Assembly: GCF_938039245.1 (NCBI RefSeq)
Contig: NZ_CALHVN010000060.1
Coordinates: forward strand, 1-40,853
DNA: 40,853 nt
Direction: 5' to 3'
DNA from: an uncultured Campylobacter sp.
GTDB taxonomy: Bacteria > Campylobacterota > Campylobacteria > Campylobacterales > Campylobacteraceae
Positions 1 through 8,509 of this stretch are shown piece after piece. The notes beneath the pieces are model-generated. The model ran no database searches and was not told where the DNA came from. It worked only from the letters and a program-made list of their open reading frames with translations. A program made the position numbers and the translations under genes. Numbering within the stretch: position 1 is the first letter of the stretch; each line of letters opens with the position of its first letter.

Positions 1-40
1 AGTTATAGTATTACAACAAAAAAATTACAAGGAGAAAAAG

Positions 41-415
41 ATGTCAAACTACAAGATCGTTTCAACAAAAAACGAACCGAGAGTCGAGCTGAAAGACGTT
101 CTAAATTTAAGCGGCTGTGAGCTCTCTATCAACGAGCTTCCCGCAAACGCGAGCGTACCTTTCGTGCATTCGCATAAGCAAAACGAGGAGCTTTATTTGG
201 TGCTAAAAGGCGGCGGTACGCTCTTTATAGATGGCGAAGAGAAGACGGTCAAAGAGGGCGACGCGATCCGTATCGATCCGGCTGGCAAAAGATGCTTCAA
301 GGCGGGCGCACAGGGGATAAAATTTATCTGTATCCAGACTAAACGCGGAAGCCTGGAGCAGTACACTAACGGCGACGGCGTGATAAACGACGATGTAAAG
401 CCAAGCTGGCTGTAA
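41..415 (+). CDS. Cupin-domain protein
   Basis: A 124-residue single-domain cupin. The first cupin motif is visible around residues 43-62 (HSHKQNEELYLVLKGGG, with two His and a Glu as likely metal ligands). The second half follows with the pattern of GD.IRI and P at residues 75-81. It starts at ATG after a clear aaggag site 5-10 bases upstream. It is followed 43 bases later by a NAD(P)-binding protein and then an Rrf2 regulator, so it probably belongs to a small stress- or redox-response group. Substrate unknown; small cupins include sugar epimerases, dioxygenases and plain binding proteins. The family call is firm, the function is not. Confidence 0.85.
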   Translation: MSNYKIVSTKNEPRVELKDVLNLSGCELSINELPANASVPFVHSHKQNEELYLVLKGGGTLFIDGEEKTVKEGDAIRIDPAGKRCFKAGAQGIKFICIQTKRGSLEQYTNGDGVINDDVKPSWL

Positions 416-458
416 ATTTACGCGGCAATAAAAACAAATCAAATTTAAAGGAGAAACA

Positions 459-1094
459 ATGAAAGTAGCAATCATCGGAGCAAACGGCAAAACAGGCGTA
501 AATTTAGTAAAAGAGGCCCTAAAACAAGGCTACGACGTTACGGCGATCGTGCGAAACAAAGAGTATAAAAACGGCGACGTGAAAGTCGTTTATAAAGACG
601 TTTTTGAGCTTAGCAAAGCCGATTTGGAGGGATTTGACGCCGTTATCAGCGCATTTGCGGCATGGACGCCCGAAACGTTTGGGCTTCATAAAAAGGTAGC
701 AAAACACCTTGCAGACGCGCTTAGCGGTACGAAAACAAGGCTACTAGCGATCGGCGGCGCAGGTACGCTATACGTGGACGATAAGCAGACGATGGTTATG
801 GATACGCCAAGCTTCCCCGCCGAGTACATGGGCGTCGCAAAGGCTACGGCGGAGTCGTTTTCCGAGCTAAAAGGCAGAAGTGATGTGCTCTGGACATACG
901 TCTCGCCTGCCGGAGACTACGACGCAAACGGTGCTCGCACGGGCAAATACGTTCTTGGCGGCGATAATCTAATCCTAAACTCCAAAAACGAGAGCTACAT
1001 CAGCTACGCAGACCTCGCGCTCGCGGTCATAGACGAGCTAAAAAACGGCACTTTCGTGCAAAAGCGCTTTACCGCAGTAGGCGAGAGAGCTTGA
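459..1094 (+). CDS. NAD(P)-binding, NmrA/YwnB-like atypical SDR
   Basis: A 211-residue Rossmann-fold protein. The N-terminus carries the dinucleotide-binding GxxGxTG variant (IGANGKTGVNLV, residues 6-17). The length and the region around residues 130-170 (VAKATAE, then WTYVSPAGDY) match the short NmrA-like / YwnB-type atypical short-chain dehydrogenases, often called NAD(P)H-binding proteins and sometimes acting as redox sensors or quinone/flavin reductases. Start ATG follows an aaaggag site. It lies between a cupin and an Rrf2 regulator; in Bacillus the related ywnB sits beside the Rrf2 gene ywnA, so the pairing is recurrent. Exact reaction unknown. Confidence 0.85.
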   Translation: MKVAIIGANGKTGVNLVKEALKQGYDVTAIVRNKEYKNGDVKVVYKDVFELSKADLEGFDAVISAFAAWTPETFGLHKKVAKHLADALSGTKTRLLAIGGAGTLYVDDKQTMVMDTPSFPAEYMGVAKATAESFSELKGRSDVLWTYVSPAGDYDANGARTGKYVLGGDNLILNSKNESYISYADLALAVIDELKNGTFVQKRFTAVGERA

Positions 1095-1127
1095 GCTTAA
1101 AATTTTGCGTAATTTAGCTAAAATAAG

Positions 1128-1154
1128 GCCGCGCAAAAAGGACGCGCGGCTTTT
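1128..1154 (+). terminator. Rho-independent terminator
   Basis: A perfect 7-bp GC stem (gccgcgc at 1128-1134 with gcgcggc at 1144-1150), a 9-base loop and a TTTT run. It lies 33 bases after the NmrA-like gene and before the Rrf2 gene, so it should end the cupin-NmrA transcript. Confidence 0.75.
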
Positions 1155-1175
1155 AAATTTAAACCAAGGCCTGTT

Positions 1176-1610
1176 ATGCAAATAGGACAAAAATTTTCCA
1201 TCGCTATCCACATCCTGCTTAGTTGCGAGTTTTTTAAAGACGAGAAAAACACGAGCGAGTTTTTGGCAGGCACGATCGGCACGAACCCCGTCATCGTGCG
1301 AAATATCATTAGGCTTTTAAAATCGGCAAATTTGATAAACGTAAGCGCGGGTACGGGCGGTGCGCGCCTAGCCAAAAAGCCTGATCAAATCACGCTTTTT
1401 GATATATTTTCGGCGGTAAACGAGGGAGAAAACGACATCTTTAAAATCCACAAAAACTCGCCGCCGCCTTGTCCGCTAGGAGGTAGGATCGAGGCGCTTT
1501 TGACGCCTAAATTTGGCTCCGCGCAGCAAGCGATGTTTGATAGCTTGGCGGGCGTAAATTTGCAAAATTTACTAGACGAGCTTAGCGTAAAAAGCGTCGC
1601 TGAAATTTAA
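1176..1610 (+). CDS. Rrf2-family transcriptional regulator
   Basis: A 144-residue Rrf2 protein. It starts MQIGQKFSIAIHILL, has a winged helix with the typical TSEFLAGTIGTNPVIVRNII stretch, and a wing region SAGTGGARLAKKPDQITLFDI. Rrf2 members such as IscR and NsrR bind a cluster through three Cys near residues 90-110. Here that region (HKNSPPPCPLGGRIEALL) keeps a single Cys, so this is a YwnA-type Rrf2 protein that probably senses by one thiol or not at all. It follows the NmrA-like gene, its likely target or partner. Start ATG has a weak site (aagg). Confidence 0.88.
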   Translation: MQIGQKFSIAIHILLSCEFFKDEKNTSEFLAGTIGTNPVIVRNIIRLLKSANLINVSAGTGGARLAKKPDQITLFDIFSAVNEGENDIFKIHKNSPPPCPLGGRIEALLTPKFGSAQQAMFDSLAGVNLQNLLDELSVKSVAEI

Positions 1611-1661
1611 ATTTACGTCAAACTTTTTCTTTGTTTTCTAATAAATTTATATATTTTGAAA

Positions 1662-1667
1662 TATAAT
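1662..1667 (+). promoter_or_regulatory. -10 promoter box for the DAACS symporter gene
   Basis: TATAAT 34 bases upstream of the GTG start at 1696, in an AT-rich stretch after the Rrf2 stop. Campylobacter promoters commonly show a strong -10 and no clear -35, as here. Confidence 0.55.
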
Positions 1668-1695
1668 TCGTAAATTTAATCAAAGGAGTTTCAAA

Positions 1696-3003
1696 GTGGA
1701 AGCAGACGTAAAAACCGTCAAATCAAAAAGCTTAATCAGAAGGTATTTTGAGATAAATTTGCTCTATAAAATTTTAGTCGGGCTGATTTTAGGAGCGGTA
1801 TTTGGCGCCATATTTCAAAACGCAACCGGCGCTATCGCGGTACTAGAGCCGTTTGGAGATATATTTATAAGACTGCTTAAGATGATCATCGTGCCTATCG
1901 TTACAGCTTCGCTCATAGTGGGCTGTAGCTCGATCGCGCCGTCTGATCTAGGCAGGGTAGGGGCGAAGGTGCTGCTATTTTACCTTGCGACCTCGTTTTT
2001 TGCGATACTTATAGGCCTTGGCGTGGGGATATTTTTAGAGCCCGGAGCCGGCCTTGGTATCACGGGTGCGGCGTCTGCGCAGGCTAAAGCGGCTAATGCG
2101 CCTTCTATGTCGCAAATTTTAGTAAATCTTTTCCCGACTAACCCAATAGAAGCGATGGCGAAGGGCGAAATCTTGCAAATTATCACCTTTAGTCTATTTT
2201 TCGGCGTCGCGCTTTCGTTTGTAAAAGACAGCAAGGACGAGAGGCTAAGCAAACTGGGCCATCTCATTTACGACGTATTTGACGGGATAAACCACATAAT
2301 GTTTAAAATCGTTAGTTGGATAATGCAGTACGCTCCTATCGGCGTTTTTGCGCTGATTTTTATCGTATTTTCAAAGCAAGGCGTCAAGGCTTTCGGCCCG
2401 CTTCTAGGCGTCACGATTAGTACTTATATCGGCTTTATCGCTCACGTAGCGTTGATTTTTACTTTGGCTTGCCTAGCTATAAAAATCAGCCCTTTGAAAT
2501 TTCTAAATAAGGTAAAATCTCCGATGATAACGGCATTTGTTACCAGAAGCTCGGGCGGAACGCTTCCTATATCGATGAAAACCGCGGATGAAGATATGGG
2601 GGTACCTAAGCAAATTTACGGCTTTGCTCTACCTGTCGGAGCAACCGTCAATATGAACGGCACGATCATATATCTTGGCATTTGCGCGATATTTATCGCA
2701 AACGCAGTCGGAGTGCAGCTTGACATGGGAGCAAAGCTAACTATCATTCTAACAGCCGTCCTTGCCGCCGTCGGAACCGCGGGAGTACCGGGAGCGGGCG
2801 CTATAATGCTTTTGATGGTGCTTGAATCAGTCGGTCTAAAAGTAGAGAGCGGAAGCGCCGTAGCCGCAGCGTATGCGCTGATTTTGGGAATAGACGCGAT
2901 CCTTGATATGGGGCGCACGTCGCTAAACGTCGGCGGAGATATGTTAGGCGCGGTTTTCGTCGCTAAAAACGAAAATAGTCTTGATATGAGCAAATGGGAG
3001 TAG
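1696..3003 (+). CDS. Dicarboxylate/amino acid:cation symporter (DAACS family)
   Basis: A 435-residue inner-membrane symporter of the GltP/SstT/DctA fold. It has about eight hydrophobic segments and the two re-entrant-loop regions: a serine/glycine-rich SSGGTLPISMKTADED near residue 280, the NMNGT motif near residue 320 that binds sodium or proton and the carboxylate substrate, and AAVGTAGVPGAGAIML near residue 355. Start is GTG, supported by aaaggag 8-14 bases upstream and a -10 box before it. Substrate is likely glutamate, aspartate, serine/threonine or a C4-dicarboxylate. SSGGTLP departs from the common SSAATLP, so substrate assignment is unsafe. Amino acids and C4-dicarboxylates are typical carbon sources of the group. 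Confidence 0.9.
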   Translation: MEADVKTVKSKSLIRRYFEINLLYKILVGLILGAVFGAIFQNATGAIAVLEPFGDIFIRLLKMIIVPIVTASLIVGCSSIAPSDLGRVGAKVLLFYLATSFFAILIGLGVGIFLEPGAGLGITGAASAQAKAANAPSMSQILVNLFPTNPIEAMAKGEILQIITFSLFFGVALSFVKDSKDERLSKLGHLIYDVFDGINHIMFKIVSWIMQYAPIGVFALIFIVFSKQGVKAFGPLLGVTISTYIGFIAHVALIFTLACLAIKISPLKFLNKVKSPMITAFVTRSSGGTLPISMKTADEDMGVPKQIYGFALPVGATVNMNGTIIYLGICAIFIANAVGVQLDMGAKLTIILTAVLAAVGTAGVPGAGAIMLLMVLESVGLKVESGSAVAAAYALILGIDAILDMGRTSLNVGGDMLGAVFVAKNENSLDMSKWE

Positions 3004-3022
3004 TTTGCGGCTAGAATTTGGC

Positions 3023-3028
3023 TATAAT
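3023..3028 (+). promoter_or_regulatory. -10 promoter box for hemE
   Basis: TATAAT within GGCTATAATCAG, 27 bases upstream of the hemE start. It lies right after the symporter stop, so hemE appears to have its own promoter. Confidence 0.55.
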
Positions 3029-3054
3029 CAGATAAAAATTTAAAAAGGATTTAT

Positions 3055-4077
3055 ATGATTTTTATCGATGCTTGTTTAAAAAAGTCCACGCCTTATACGC
3101 CCGTTTGGATGATGCGCCAGGCGGGTCGGTATCTGCCCGAGTATATGCGAGTTCGCTCTGCGGCGGGGGATTTTCTATCGCTTTGCAAAGACTATAAAAA
3201 AGCAAGCGAAGTCACGATCCAGCCGGTTGAAATTTTAGGCGTAGATGCGGCGATACTTTTTAGCGATATCCTAGTCGTGCCGCTTGAGATGGGTATGGAT
3301 CTGCGCTTTGAAAAGGGCGAGGGGCCCGTTTTTTCAAATCCTATAAAAACCGCCGAGGATTTGGACGCTTTAGACGTAGAAAAGGCGGTAGAAAATTTAT
3401 CTTACGTTTATGATACGATCGGGCTTACGAGGCAAAATTTAAGCGCGGACAAGGCGCTCATCGGATTTTGCGGAGCGCCGTGGACGATAGCTACTTATAT
3501 GATAGAAGGTGGCGGAACGAAAACTTACGCCGTCTGCAAGAAGCTGCTTTATACAAACCCGGAATTTTTACACCGAATTTTAGCTAAGGTCGCAGACGCG
3601 CTTACGCTCTACGTCAAGCGTCAAATCAGAGCCGGAGTAAATGCGGTGCAAATTTTTGACAGCTGGGCAGCCGCGCTGGAAGATAGCGCATATATGGAGT
3701 TTGGCTGGAGGTATATCATGCGTATCGTAGATAGCGTCAAGGCCGAGTTCCCAGATATTCCGCTTATCATATTTCCAAAGGGAGTTAGCGGATATTTGGA
3801 TCAAATTTCCGGAAATTTCGAGGTTTTGGGCGTTGATTGGAGTACGCCGATCGAGCTTGCTAAAGAAAAACTAAGCCCAAAATACGTCCTTCAGGGTAAT
3901 ATGGAGCCTACGCGCCTTTATGATAAAAAGGCGATTGAAACGGGTGTGGAACGAATTTTGCAGACGATGAAGGGCGCGCCTCATATATTTAATCTCGGAC
4001 ACGGCATATTGCCCGACGTCCCGGTAGAAAACGCGAAATACTTCATTAAGCTAGTACAAGAAAAAAGCGCAAGATAG
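3055..4077 (+). CDS. hemE: Uroporphyrinogen decarboxylase
   Basis: A 340-residue HemE, the usual length. It decarboxylates the four acetate groups of uroporphyrinogen III to give coproporphyrinogen III in cytosolic haem synthesis. The family signature PVWMMRQAGRYLPEY is at residues 16-30, with the substrate-binding Arg and following residues. The Asp of AILFSDILV (near residue 70) and the C-terminal GNMEP and FNLGHGILPDVP motifs are intact. ATG start with aaaaagga upstream. It is followed by a chemoreceptor gene after 17 bases, probably co-transcribed but not functionally linked. Confidence 0.97.
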   Translation: MIFIDACLKKSTPYTPVWMMRQAGRYLPEYMRVRSAAGDFLSLCKDYKKASEVTIQPVEILGVDAAILFSDILVVPLEMGMDLRFEKGEGPVFSNPIKTAEDLDALDVEKAVENLSYVYDTIGLTRQNLSADKALIGFCGAPWTIATYMIEGGGTKTYAVCKKLLYTNPEFLHRILAKVADALTLYVKRQIRAGVNAVQIFDSWAAALEDSAYMEFGWRYIMRIVDSVKAEFPDIPLIIFPKGVSGYLDQISGNFEVLGVDWSTPIELAKEKLSPKYVLQGNMEPTRLYDKKAIETGVERILQTMKGAPHIFNLGHGILPDVPVENAKYFIKLVQEKSAR

Positions 4078-4094
4078 CGTAAAAAGGAGGAAAA

Positions 4095-6047
4095 ATGAAC
4101 AATCTGGGTATCAAATTTAAGATCATGACGATAGCTATCGTGGGTCTTTTAGGGCTTGGCATAATGAGCGCCTATATGCTAAACAGTATCGCAAAAACTC
4201 GCGCAAAAGCCGAGTATAGCGAACAAATCGTGGATACGATCACGAATCAAAACAGCTTTATTCACGAGCTACAAAAGGAGCGAGGATTTAGCTCGGGAGT
4301 GCTAGCAGGCGGAGATAACGCTAAGCTACTGGCGCAACGAAAAAATGTAGACGCAGTGCTTGAAAAGCTAGCCGAAAAAAGCGAAATAGCTCCCGAGCTA
4401 GCTAAAATCCGCTCCGAGGTCGATCAAAAAGGCAGCGATAATCCAATCGGCCGTATAACGAATATTTTAAGAAAAGAGGTTATCTCTATAAACGGTTATA
4501 GCGACAAGCTTGAGCCAAGCCTCGTAGACGATCTAAAGCGCATCATTATTGTAGGCGAGATAAAGGAGTCTTTTGGTATCTTGCGCGCTACACTAAACGG
4601 AGTCTTTACTAAAAAAAGCATAAGTAAAGAGGATTATAACAAGGTAGTTGCGCTAAATAGCGTCATAAATAAATTTATGCAAGACTTTGACGAATACAAT
4701 CCCAAAGAATTTAGCGACGAATTTGATAATATCGCTAGAAAAAAGGAAGACTTTAACGATGCGATGAATATCATAAAAAATGTCGTATCTACCGAGGATG
4801 CCTCTTACGATGCGCCTAAATGGTTTTCAAAAATAAGCATCTCTATAGACGCGATGAGAGAACTTGAGCTAAAGCTGCTAGAAGGCATGCAAAAGGACGC
4901 GAAGCAAATAAAAAGCGACGCAAATACTCAGATGATCGTTAGCATATCGGTTATCGCGGTTTGTATCGCGCTAATGCTGTTTGTATCTATCTTAATCGGC
5001 AAAAATTTAATCTCCGGCATCGACTCGACTAAAAACGGGTTGGTTAGATTTTTCGAGTTTTTAAATAACAAAACGGATAAAGCTCAGCTTCTAAATCGCG
5101 GCGGAAGCGACGAGATCGGACAGATGTGCGCGCTGATAAACGAGAATATCAAGCAAATAGAGGCGAATTTGGCGGAGCAAAACGGATTCATCGCCGAGGC
5201 AAACGCATTCGTAAATCAAATCGGTAAGGGCAACTATGCGGTTCAGCTAAACGCAAATACCTCAAATCCGGCGCTTAGTCAGCTAAAACAGACGTTTAAA
5301 GACTTACAAATCGCACTCAAAAACGCTATAGCGGCAAACGGCGACGACGTGTTAAATTTACTCGAGAGCTTTAAAAAGCAAGACTTTACTAAAAGACTCG
5401 ACGATGAAGGCAAAGTAGCTGCCGGTATCAATGCTCTGGGCGAAGAGATAGCCGGGATGCTAAGGGCAAATTTAGAGCAGGCGCATACGCTTGAAGAAAA
5501 GGCGGAGTTTTTGGCTCGTTCGATGCAGCAAGTCACGCAAGGCGCTAATTCGCAGGCTAGTTCGCTACAAGAAAGCGCCGCCGCAGTCGAGCAGATGTCT
5601 AGTTCTATGAGCGCTATTAGCCAAAAGGCGCAGGACGTAACTCGACAAAGCGAGGAGATTAAAAATATCATCGTCATAATCCGCGACATAGCCGATCAGA
5701 CGAATTTACTCGCTCTAAACGCCGCTATCGAAGCAGCAAGAGCAGGCGAACATGGACGTGGCTTTGCCGTCGTTGCCGACGAGGTTCGCAAACTAGCCGA
5801 ACGTACTCAAAAGAGCCTAGGCGAGATCGAAGCTAACGCAAACGTACTAGCCCAAAGCATCAACGAGATGAGCGAGAGCATCAGAGAGCAAAGCGAAGCT
5901 ATCAATATGATAAATCAAGGCGTAGCCGAGGTTGATGAGCTAACTAAACAAAACGTCAGGGTTGCAAACGATACGAGCGTCGTAACCGCCGAGGTCGATA
6001 GTATGGCTAAGGCAATCGTCGAGGACGTGAGGAAAAAGAAATTTTAG
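4095..6047 (+). CDS. Methyl-accepting chemotaxis protein with NIT sensor domain
   Basis: A 650-residue transmembrane chemoreceptor. TM1 spans about residues 10-29 and TM2 about 277-300. Between them is a helical domain starting with FIHELQKERGFSSGVLAGG (residues 55-73), the hallmark of the NIT (nitrate/nitrite sensing) four-helix domain. A HAMP-like segment follows, then the cytoplasmic signalling hairpin with its tip at about residues 531-572 (DQTNLLALNAAIEAARAGE and FAVVADEVRKLAERT). The C-terminal arm is short, ends in VRKKKF, and has no CheR-tethering pentapeptide. Strong aaggagg site. Ligand unknown; nitrate/nitrite is only the family precedent. Confidence 0.93.
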   Translation: MNNLGIKFKIMTIAIVGLLGLGIMSAYMLNSIAKTRAKAEYSEQIVDTITNQNSFIHELQKERGFSSGVLAGGDNAKLLAQRKNVDAVLEKLAEKSEIAPELAKIRSEVDQKGSDNPIGRITNILRKEVISINGYSDKLEPSLVDDLKRIIIVGEIKESFGILRATLNGVFTKKSISKEDYNKVVALNSVINKFMQDFDEYNPKEFSDEFDNIARKKEDFNDAMNIIKNVVSTEDASYDAPKWFSKISISIDAMRELELKLLEGMQKDAKQIKSDANTQMIVSISVIAVCIALMLFVSILIGKNLISGIDSTKNGLVRFFEFLNNKTDKAQLLNRGGSDEIGQMCALINENIKQIEANLAEQNGFIAEANAFVNQIGKGNYAVQLNANTSNPALSQLKQTFKDLQIALKNAIAANGDDVLNLLESFKKQDFTKRLDDEGKVAAGINALGEEIAGMLRANLEQAHTLEEKAEFLARSMQQVTQGANSQASSLQESAAAVEQMSSSMSAISQKAQDVTRQSEEIKNIIVIIRDIADQTNLLALNAAIEAARAGEHGRGFAVVADEVRKLAERTQKSLGEIEANANVLAQSINEMSESIREQSEAINMINQGVAEVDELTKQNVRVANDTSVVTAEVDSMAKAIVEDVRKKKF

Positions 6048-6053
6048 CTTAAG

Positions 6054-6095
6054 GAAGCGGGCTTTTTGCAAATTTAAGCCCGCTTCGTACTTTTA
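6054..6095 (+). terminator. Rho-independent terminator after the chemoreceptor gene
   Basis: A perfect 11-bp stem (gaagcgggctt 6054-6064 with aagcccgcttc 6076-6086) and a T-rich run after it, 7 bases downstream of the chemoreceptor stop. Confidence 0.8.
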
Positions 6096-6559
6096 CTTGC
6101 TAAATAGCATTAAATTTATGTTTGATTGTCGCCTTTAGGCTATACTTATTTGTGAAATTCGGCCGCCGTTTACCGAGCTTTTTCTTAAATCTTTTTTGTT
6201 TACCGAGCTTAAATTTAGCGCACCGACATTGATAGCGCCCGTATTTGTTTGCGCCTAAGCCCGTATAAAATTAAATTTAACGCTTTTTTAGCTTATTTTC
6301 CCAACTTGCTGTTTTTGGCGATTAACGCATAAATTTAAACCGAATTATCGTTTATATTTTTGACATTAAACGGCGAGCGCCAAAGTATAAAATGTATTGA
6401 CTCTATTTTTTGGACGCTTCTTGGCTTCGGTACTTAGCTATTTAAACCGCTAAACTAAATTTGTCAAAGCCGCAAAGCCGGGCAGGCAAATCTTTAGCGA
6501 TTAAATTTACGAGATGTCCCTAAACGTCGTAATGGGTCTAAAATTTATTTCGTCTTGGG
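6096..6559. other. Intergenic stretch without recognised genes
   Basis: About 460 bases with no convincing ORF on either strand and AT-rich AAATTT words. A short motif, taccgagctt, occurs twice about 30 bases apart (around 6172-6215), possibly from local duplication. I see no RNA gene or intact coding remnant. Confidence 0.5.
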
Positions 6560-6565
6560 TATAAT
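6560..6565 (+). promoter_or_regulatory. -10 promoter box for the radical SAM gene
   Basis: TATAAT in GGGTATAATCGC, 26 bases before the ATG at 6592. Confidence 0.5.
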
Positions 6566-6591
6566 CGCGCATCTTAAATTTAGGAAAATCA

Positions 6592-7497
6592 ATGAAAATT
6601 GTCTTTGGTCCCGTTAGCTCGCGTCGCTTTGGTACATCTTTGGGCATAGATCTATCGCCTGCGCAAAAATGCTGTAACTTCGACTGTGTTTACTGCGAGC
6701 TAACCGCCGCCAAGCCCGTCTTTGCCGCTATCAATCCGCCAAGTGTAGAGCAGGTGACGGCCGAAGTAAAAATCGCTCTAGCCGCGCATCCGCACATAGA
6801 TGTCATCACGCTCACGGCAAACGGCGAACCGACGCTTTATCCGGATCTCGCGCGGCTCGTAAGAGAGCTAAATTTGATAAAAGGCTCCGCTAAAACCCTC
6901 ATCCTCTCAAACGGCTCGGGCGCGTTAAATCCGCAAATTTGCGAAGCTCTAAAGGAGCTTGATATCGTCAAATTTAGCCTTGATAGCGCGGTGCAAAAGA
7001 TATTTACAAGGATAGACCGAGCCGGGGTAAAGACCGATATAAACGAGCTTATTGATGCGATGGCGAAATTTAGGCGAGAGTTTAAAGGCGAGTTGGTGCT
7101 TGAAATTTTAGTAGTGGCTGGGTTAAACGATACGGTGGCAGAATTTATGGCACTAAATGATGCGGTTAATAAAATTTTGCCAAACCGCGTGGACATTAGC
7201 ACGATAGACCGTCCGCCCGCATACCCCGTAAAAGGCGTTAGTACCGAGGTTTTAAAGGAGTTGGCCTCGCTAATAACGGGTACGCCTTGCGTCATTGCGT
7301 CGGCAAAATATAGCGGCGAAAAATTTGAGCTTAGCAAAGATGAACTGCTGGAACTAATAAAACGCCGTCCTCAAAGCGAAAATGACGCGGCGAGCAGCTT
7401 TTCTGAGGGATCAAAGCGAAATTTAGACGAACTTTTAGCGCAAAAAAAGGTAAAAAAAATAAATGTCGCAGGGGTTTGGTTTTATAAGCTTGCATAG
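6592..7497 (+). CDS. Radical SAM protein, TYW1/wyosine-synthase-like (COG0731 type)
   Basis: A 301-residue radical SAM enzyme. The iron-sulfur/SAM motif is C28-x3-C32-x2-C35 (CNFDCVYC), preceded by FGPVSSRRFGTSLGIDLSP, which is characteristic of the COG0731 group related to the tRNA-wyosine synthase TYW1. The TANGEPTLYPDL motif near residue 77 (the GGE-like SAM-contact motif, here NGE) is present. Bacterial members of this group are common and their substrate is mostly unknown. The C-terminal 60 residues (EGSKRNLDELLAQKKVKK) look like a small winged-helix tail. Single gene with its own promoter; family certain, substrate unknown. Confidence 0.88.
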   Translation: MKIVFGPVSSRRFGTSLGIDLSPAQKCCNFDCVYCELTAAKPVFAAINPPSVEQVTAEVKIALAAHPHIDVITLTANGEPTLYPDLARLVRELNLIKGSAKTLILSNGSGALNPQICEALKELDIVKFSLDSAVQKIFTRIDRAGVKTDINELIDAMAKFRREFKGELVLEILVVAGLNDTVAEFMALNDAVNKILPNRVDISTIDRPPAYPVKGVSTEVLKELASLITGTPCVIASAKYSGEKFELSKDELLELIKRRPQSENDAASSFSEGSKRNLDELLAQKKVKKINVAGVWFYKLA

Positions 7498-7808
7498 ATT
7501 TATGCTCTGTCGCTAATTTTAGCCCCGAGCAACGCATCGGATCAGCCTTTGCACTTGCGCCGATATATACGAACACGGTCTTGCGCGATAGGGGCTGGAC
7601 GGGCTTTATATAAAGTAGGCTAGAGGGGGTTTGCAGTCAGCGGGTACGACATGCTCACGATAGATTTTAAGGCACGAAAATACCTATTTTGGTTTTAAAA
7701 TAGCTCGCAAATGCGGTTCGTATCGCTTTTGACATGCTTGATTTTTACGGACTTGGTTTTGCGCCGCTGGACTTGTTTTATTTTTTTGAAAATTTAAGCT
7801 AAAATTTA
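7498..7808. other. Intergenic stretch without recognised genes
   Basis: About 310 bases between the radical SAM gene and the tRNA promoter. No ORF with a ribosome site and no recognisable domain. Parts (around 7555-7620) look like former coding DNA by composition but are too short to name. Confidence 0.4.
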
Positions 7809-7837
7809 TTGACAAACTTGGCGCTTTTATATATAAT
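7809..7837 (+). promoter_or_regulatory. Sigma-70 promoter of tRNA-Asn
   Basis: TTGACA at 7809-7814 and TATAAT at 7832-7837 with an ideal 17-base spacer, 23 bases before the mature tRNA start. The best consensus promoter in the window, as expected for a stable RNA. Confidence 0.85.
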
Positions 7838-7860
7838 ACGACTTCTTTTATTTAAGATAT

Positions 7861-7935
7861 TCCGGATTAGCTCAGCGGTAGAGTAGTCGGCTGTTAACCG
7901 ATTGGTCGCTGGTTCGAATCCAGCATCCGGAGCCA
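7861..7935 (+). tRNA. tRNA-Asn (anticodon GUU)
   Basis: A full cloverleaf. Acceptor arms tccggat (7861-7867) and atccgga (7925-7931), discriminator G 7932, and encoded CCA 7933-7935. The anticodon loop CTGTTAA (7891-7897) has GTT at 7893-7895, reading Asn codons. The T arm GGTTCGAATCC is intact. The 3' end is repeated at 25983-26004, marking it as an integration target. Confidence 0.97.
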
Positions 7936-8050
7936 CCCATACTAAAAATCCCTTTTAAACCCCTATTTTATCGATCTTTTAAGAGCTTTAAGTTTTCTTG
8001 GTTTTTGTATTTTTCCCCTTTATTTTCTATCAGTTTATTTTTGTATTATA
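7914..8050 (+). repeat. Left direct repeat: tRNA-Asn 3' end plus flank (candidate attL)
   Basis: From the T arm of tRNA-Asn onward this 137-bp stretch is repeated at 25983-26120. The core (cagcatccggagcca) is identical in both copies. The next 115 bases are clearly alike with scattered changes, both ending TTTTTGTATTATA. This is the pattern left by a tyrosine recombinase that integrates at a tRNA 3' end. Confidence 0.8.
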
Positions 8051-8159
8051 AATAGCTCAACGGAACTTAATGCAAATATAAGAAGCAGTAAGTTACGATG
8101 AGAGCTATGGTCTTGAAAAGTAACGAGCGTAGCGAAGTTAAAAAATAAGTATATAGTCC

Positions 8160-8478
8160 ATTTAGGAATTTCTGAAGCTAATTTTAGAGAAATTTTAAGC
8201 ACTTCACAGAAGATATAGAAGTATCAAAGATATCAAAAGAAAAATAAGAATTCTTATGTCTAAAGAGTGTGAAAAAATAAGCAAATTTGCGGTGAGATTT
8301 CCAAACCCATATAGAAGCGTCGCTTTGATATTGATGAAAACTCGCTACGCCTGTAGCTTTTCAGGATGCAGCTACAAGCGTAGCGAAGTAGAGTTTAGAT
8401 ATAATAACAGTAAAGATATAAAATTTCTATCATATTTTATCAAAAATGATAAGAAAGAATCCGCTTAAGTTTAATTAA
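8160..8478 (+). pseudogene. IS1595-family transposase remnant, internally deleted
   Basis: A decayed ISXO2-like transposase. The helix-turn-helix region is readable in shifting frames (FREIL, DIEVSKISKE). Next comes MSKECEKISKF, identical to the start of the copy at 26924; a one-base frameshift; GEIS and FDIDE; then an abrupt jump across a palindromic repeat at 8343-8385 to the C-terminal EFRYNN and the NPLKFN end. The whole catalytic middle (DDE/DDN region) is missing. The 70-codon open frame at 8256-8468 is only a read-through of these pieces. Deletion between two repeat copies would give exactly this structure. Confidence 0.75.
8343..8390 (+). repeat. Short palindromic repeat, copy in the left IS1595 remnant
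   Basis: A 16-bp stem with one mismatch (8343-8358 with 8370-8385, arm core cgctacgc) around an 11-base loop tttcaggatgc. Same family as the inserts at 26271, 26409, 26512 and 26741; a related partial copy (gagcgtagcgaagtt) is at about 8111-8141. Confidence 0.75.
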
Positions 8479-8509
8479 GCCAAAATAAATATGCCGCATA
8501 GGAGCAAAT

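Noticed and set aside
4095..6047. A nitrate-response link between hemE and the NIT chemoreceptor
   Set aside because: Adjacency alone; no regulatory site or related gene nearby supports a functional link.
8341..8390. CRISPR repeats from the recurring AGCGTAGCGAAG motif
   Set aside because: Copies are irregularly spaced, palindromic and lie inside transposase sequence; no regular spacers and no cas genes.
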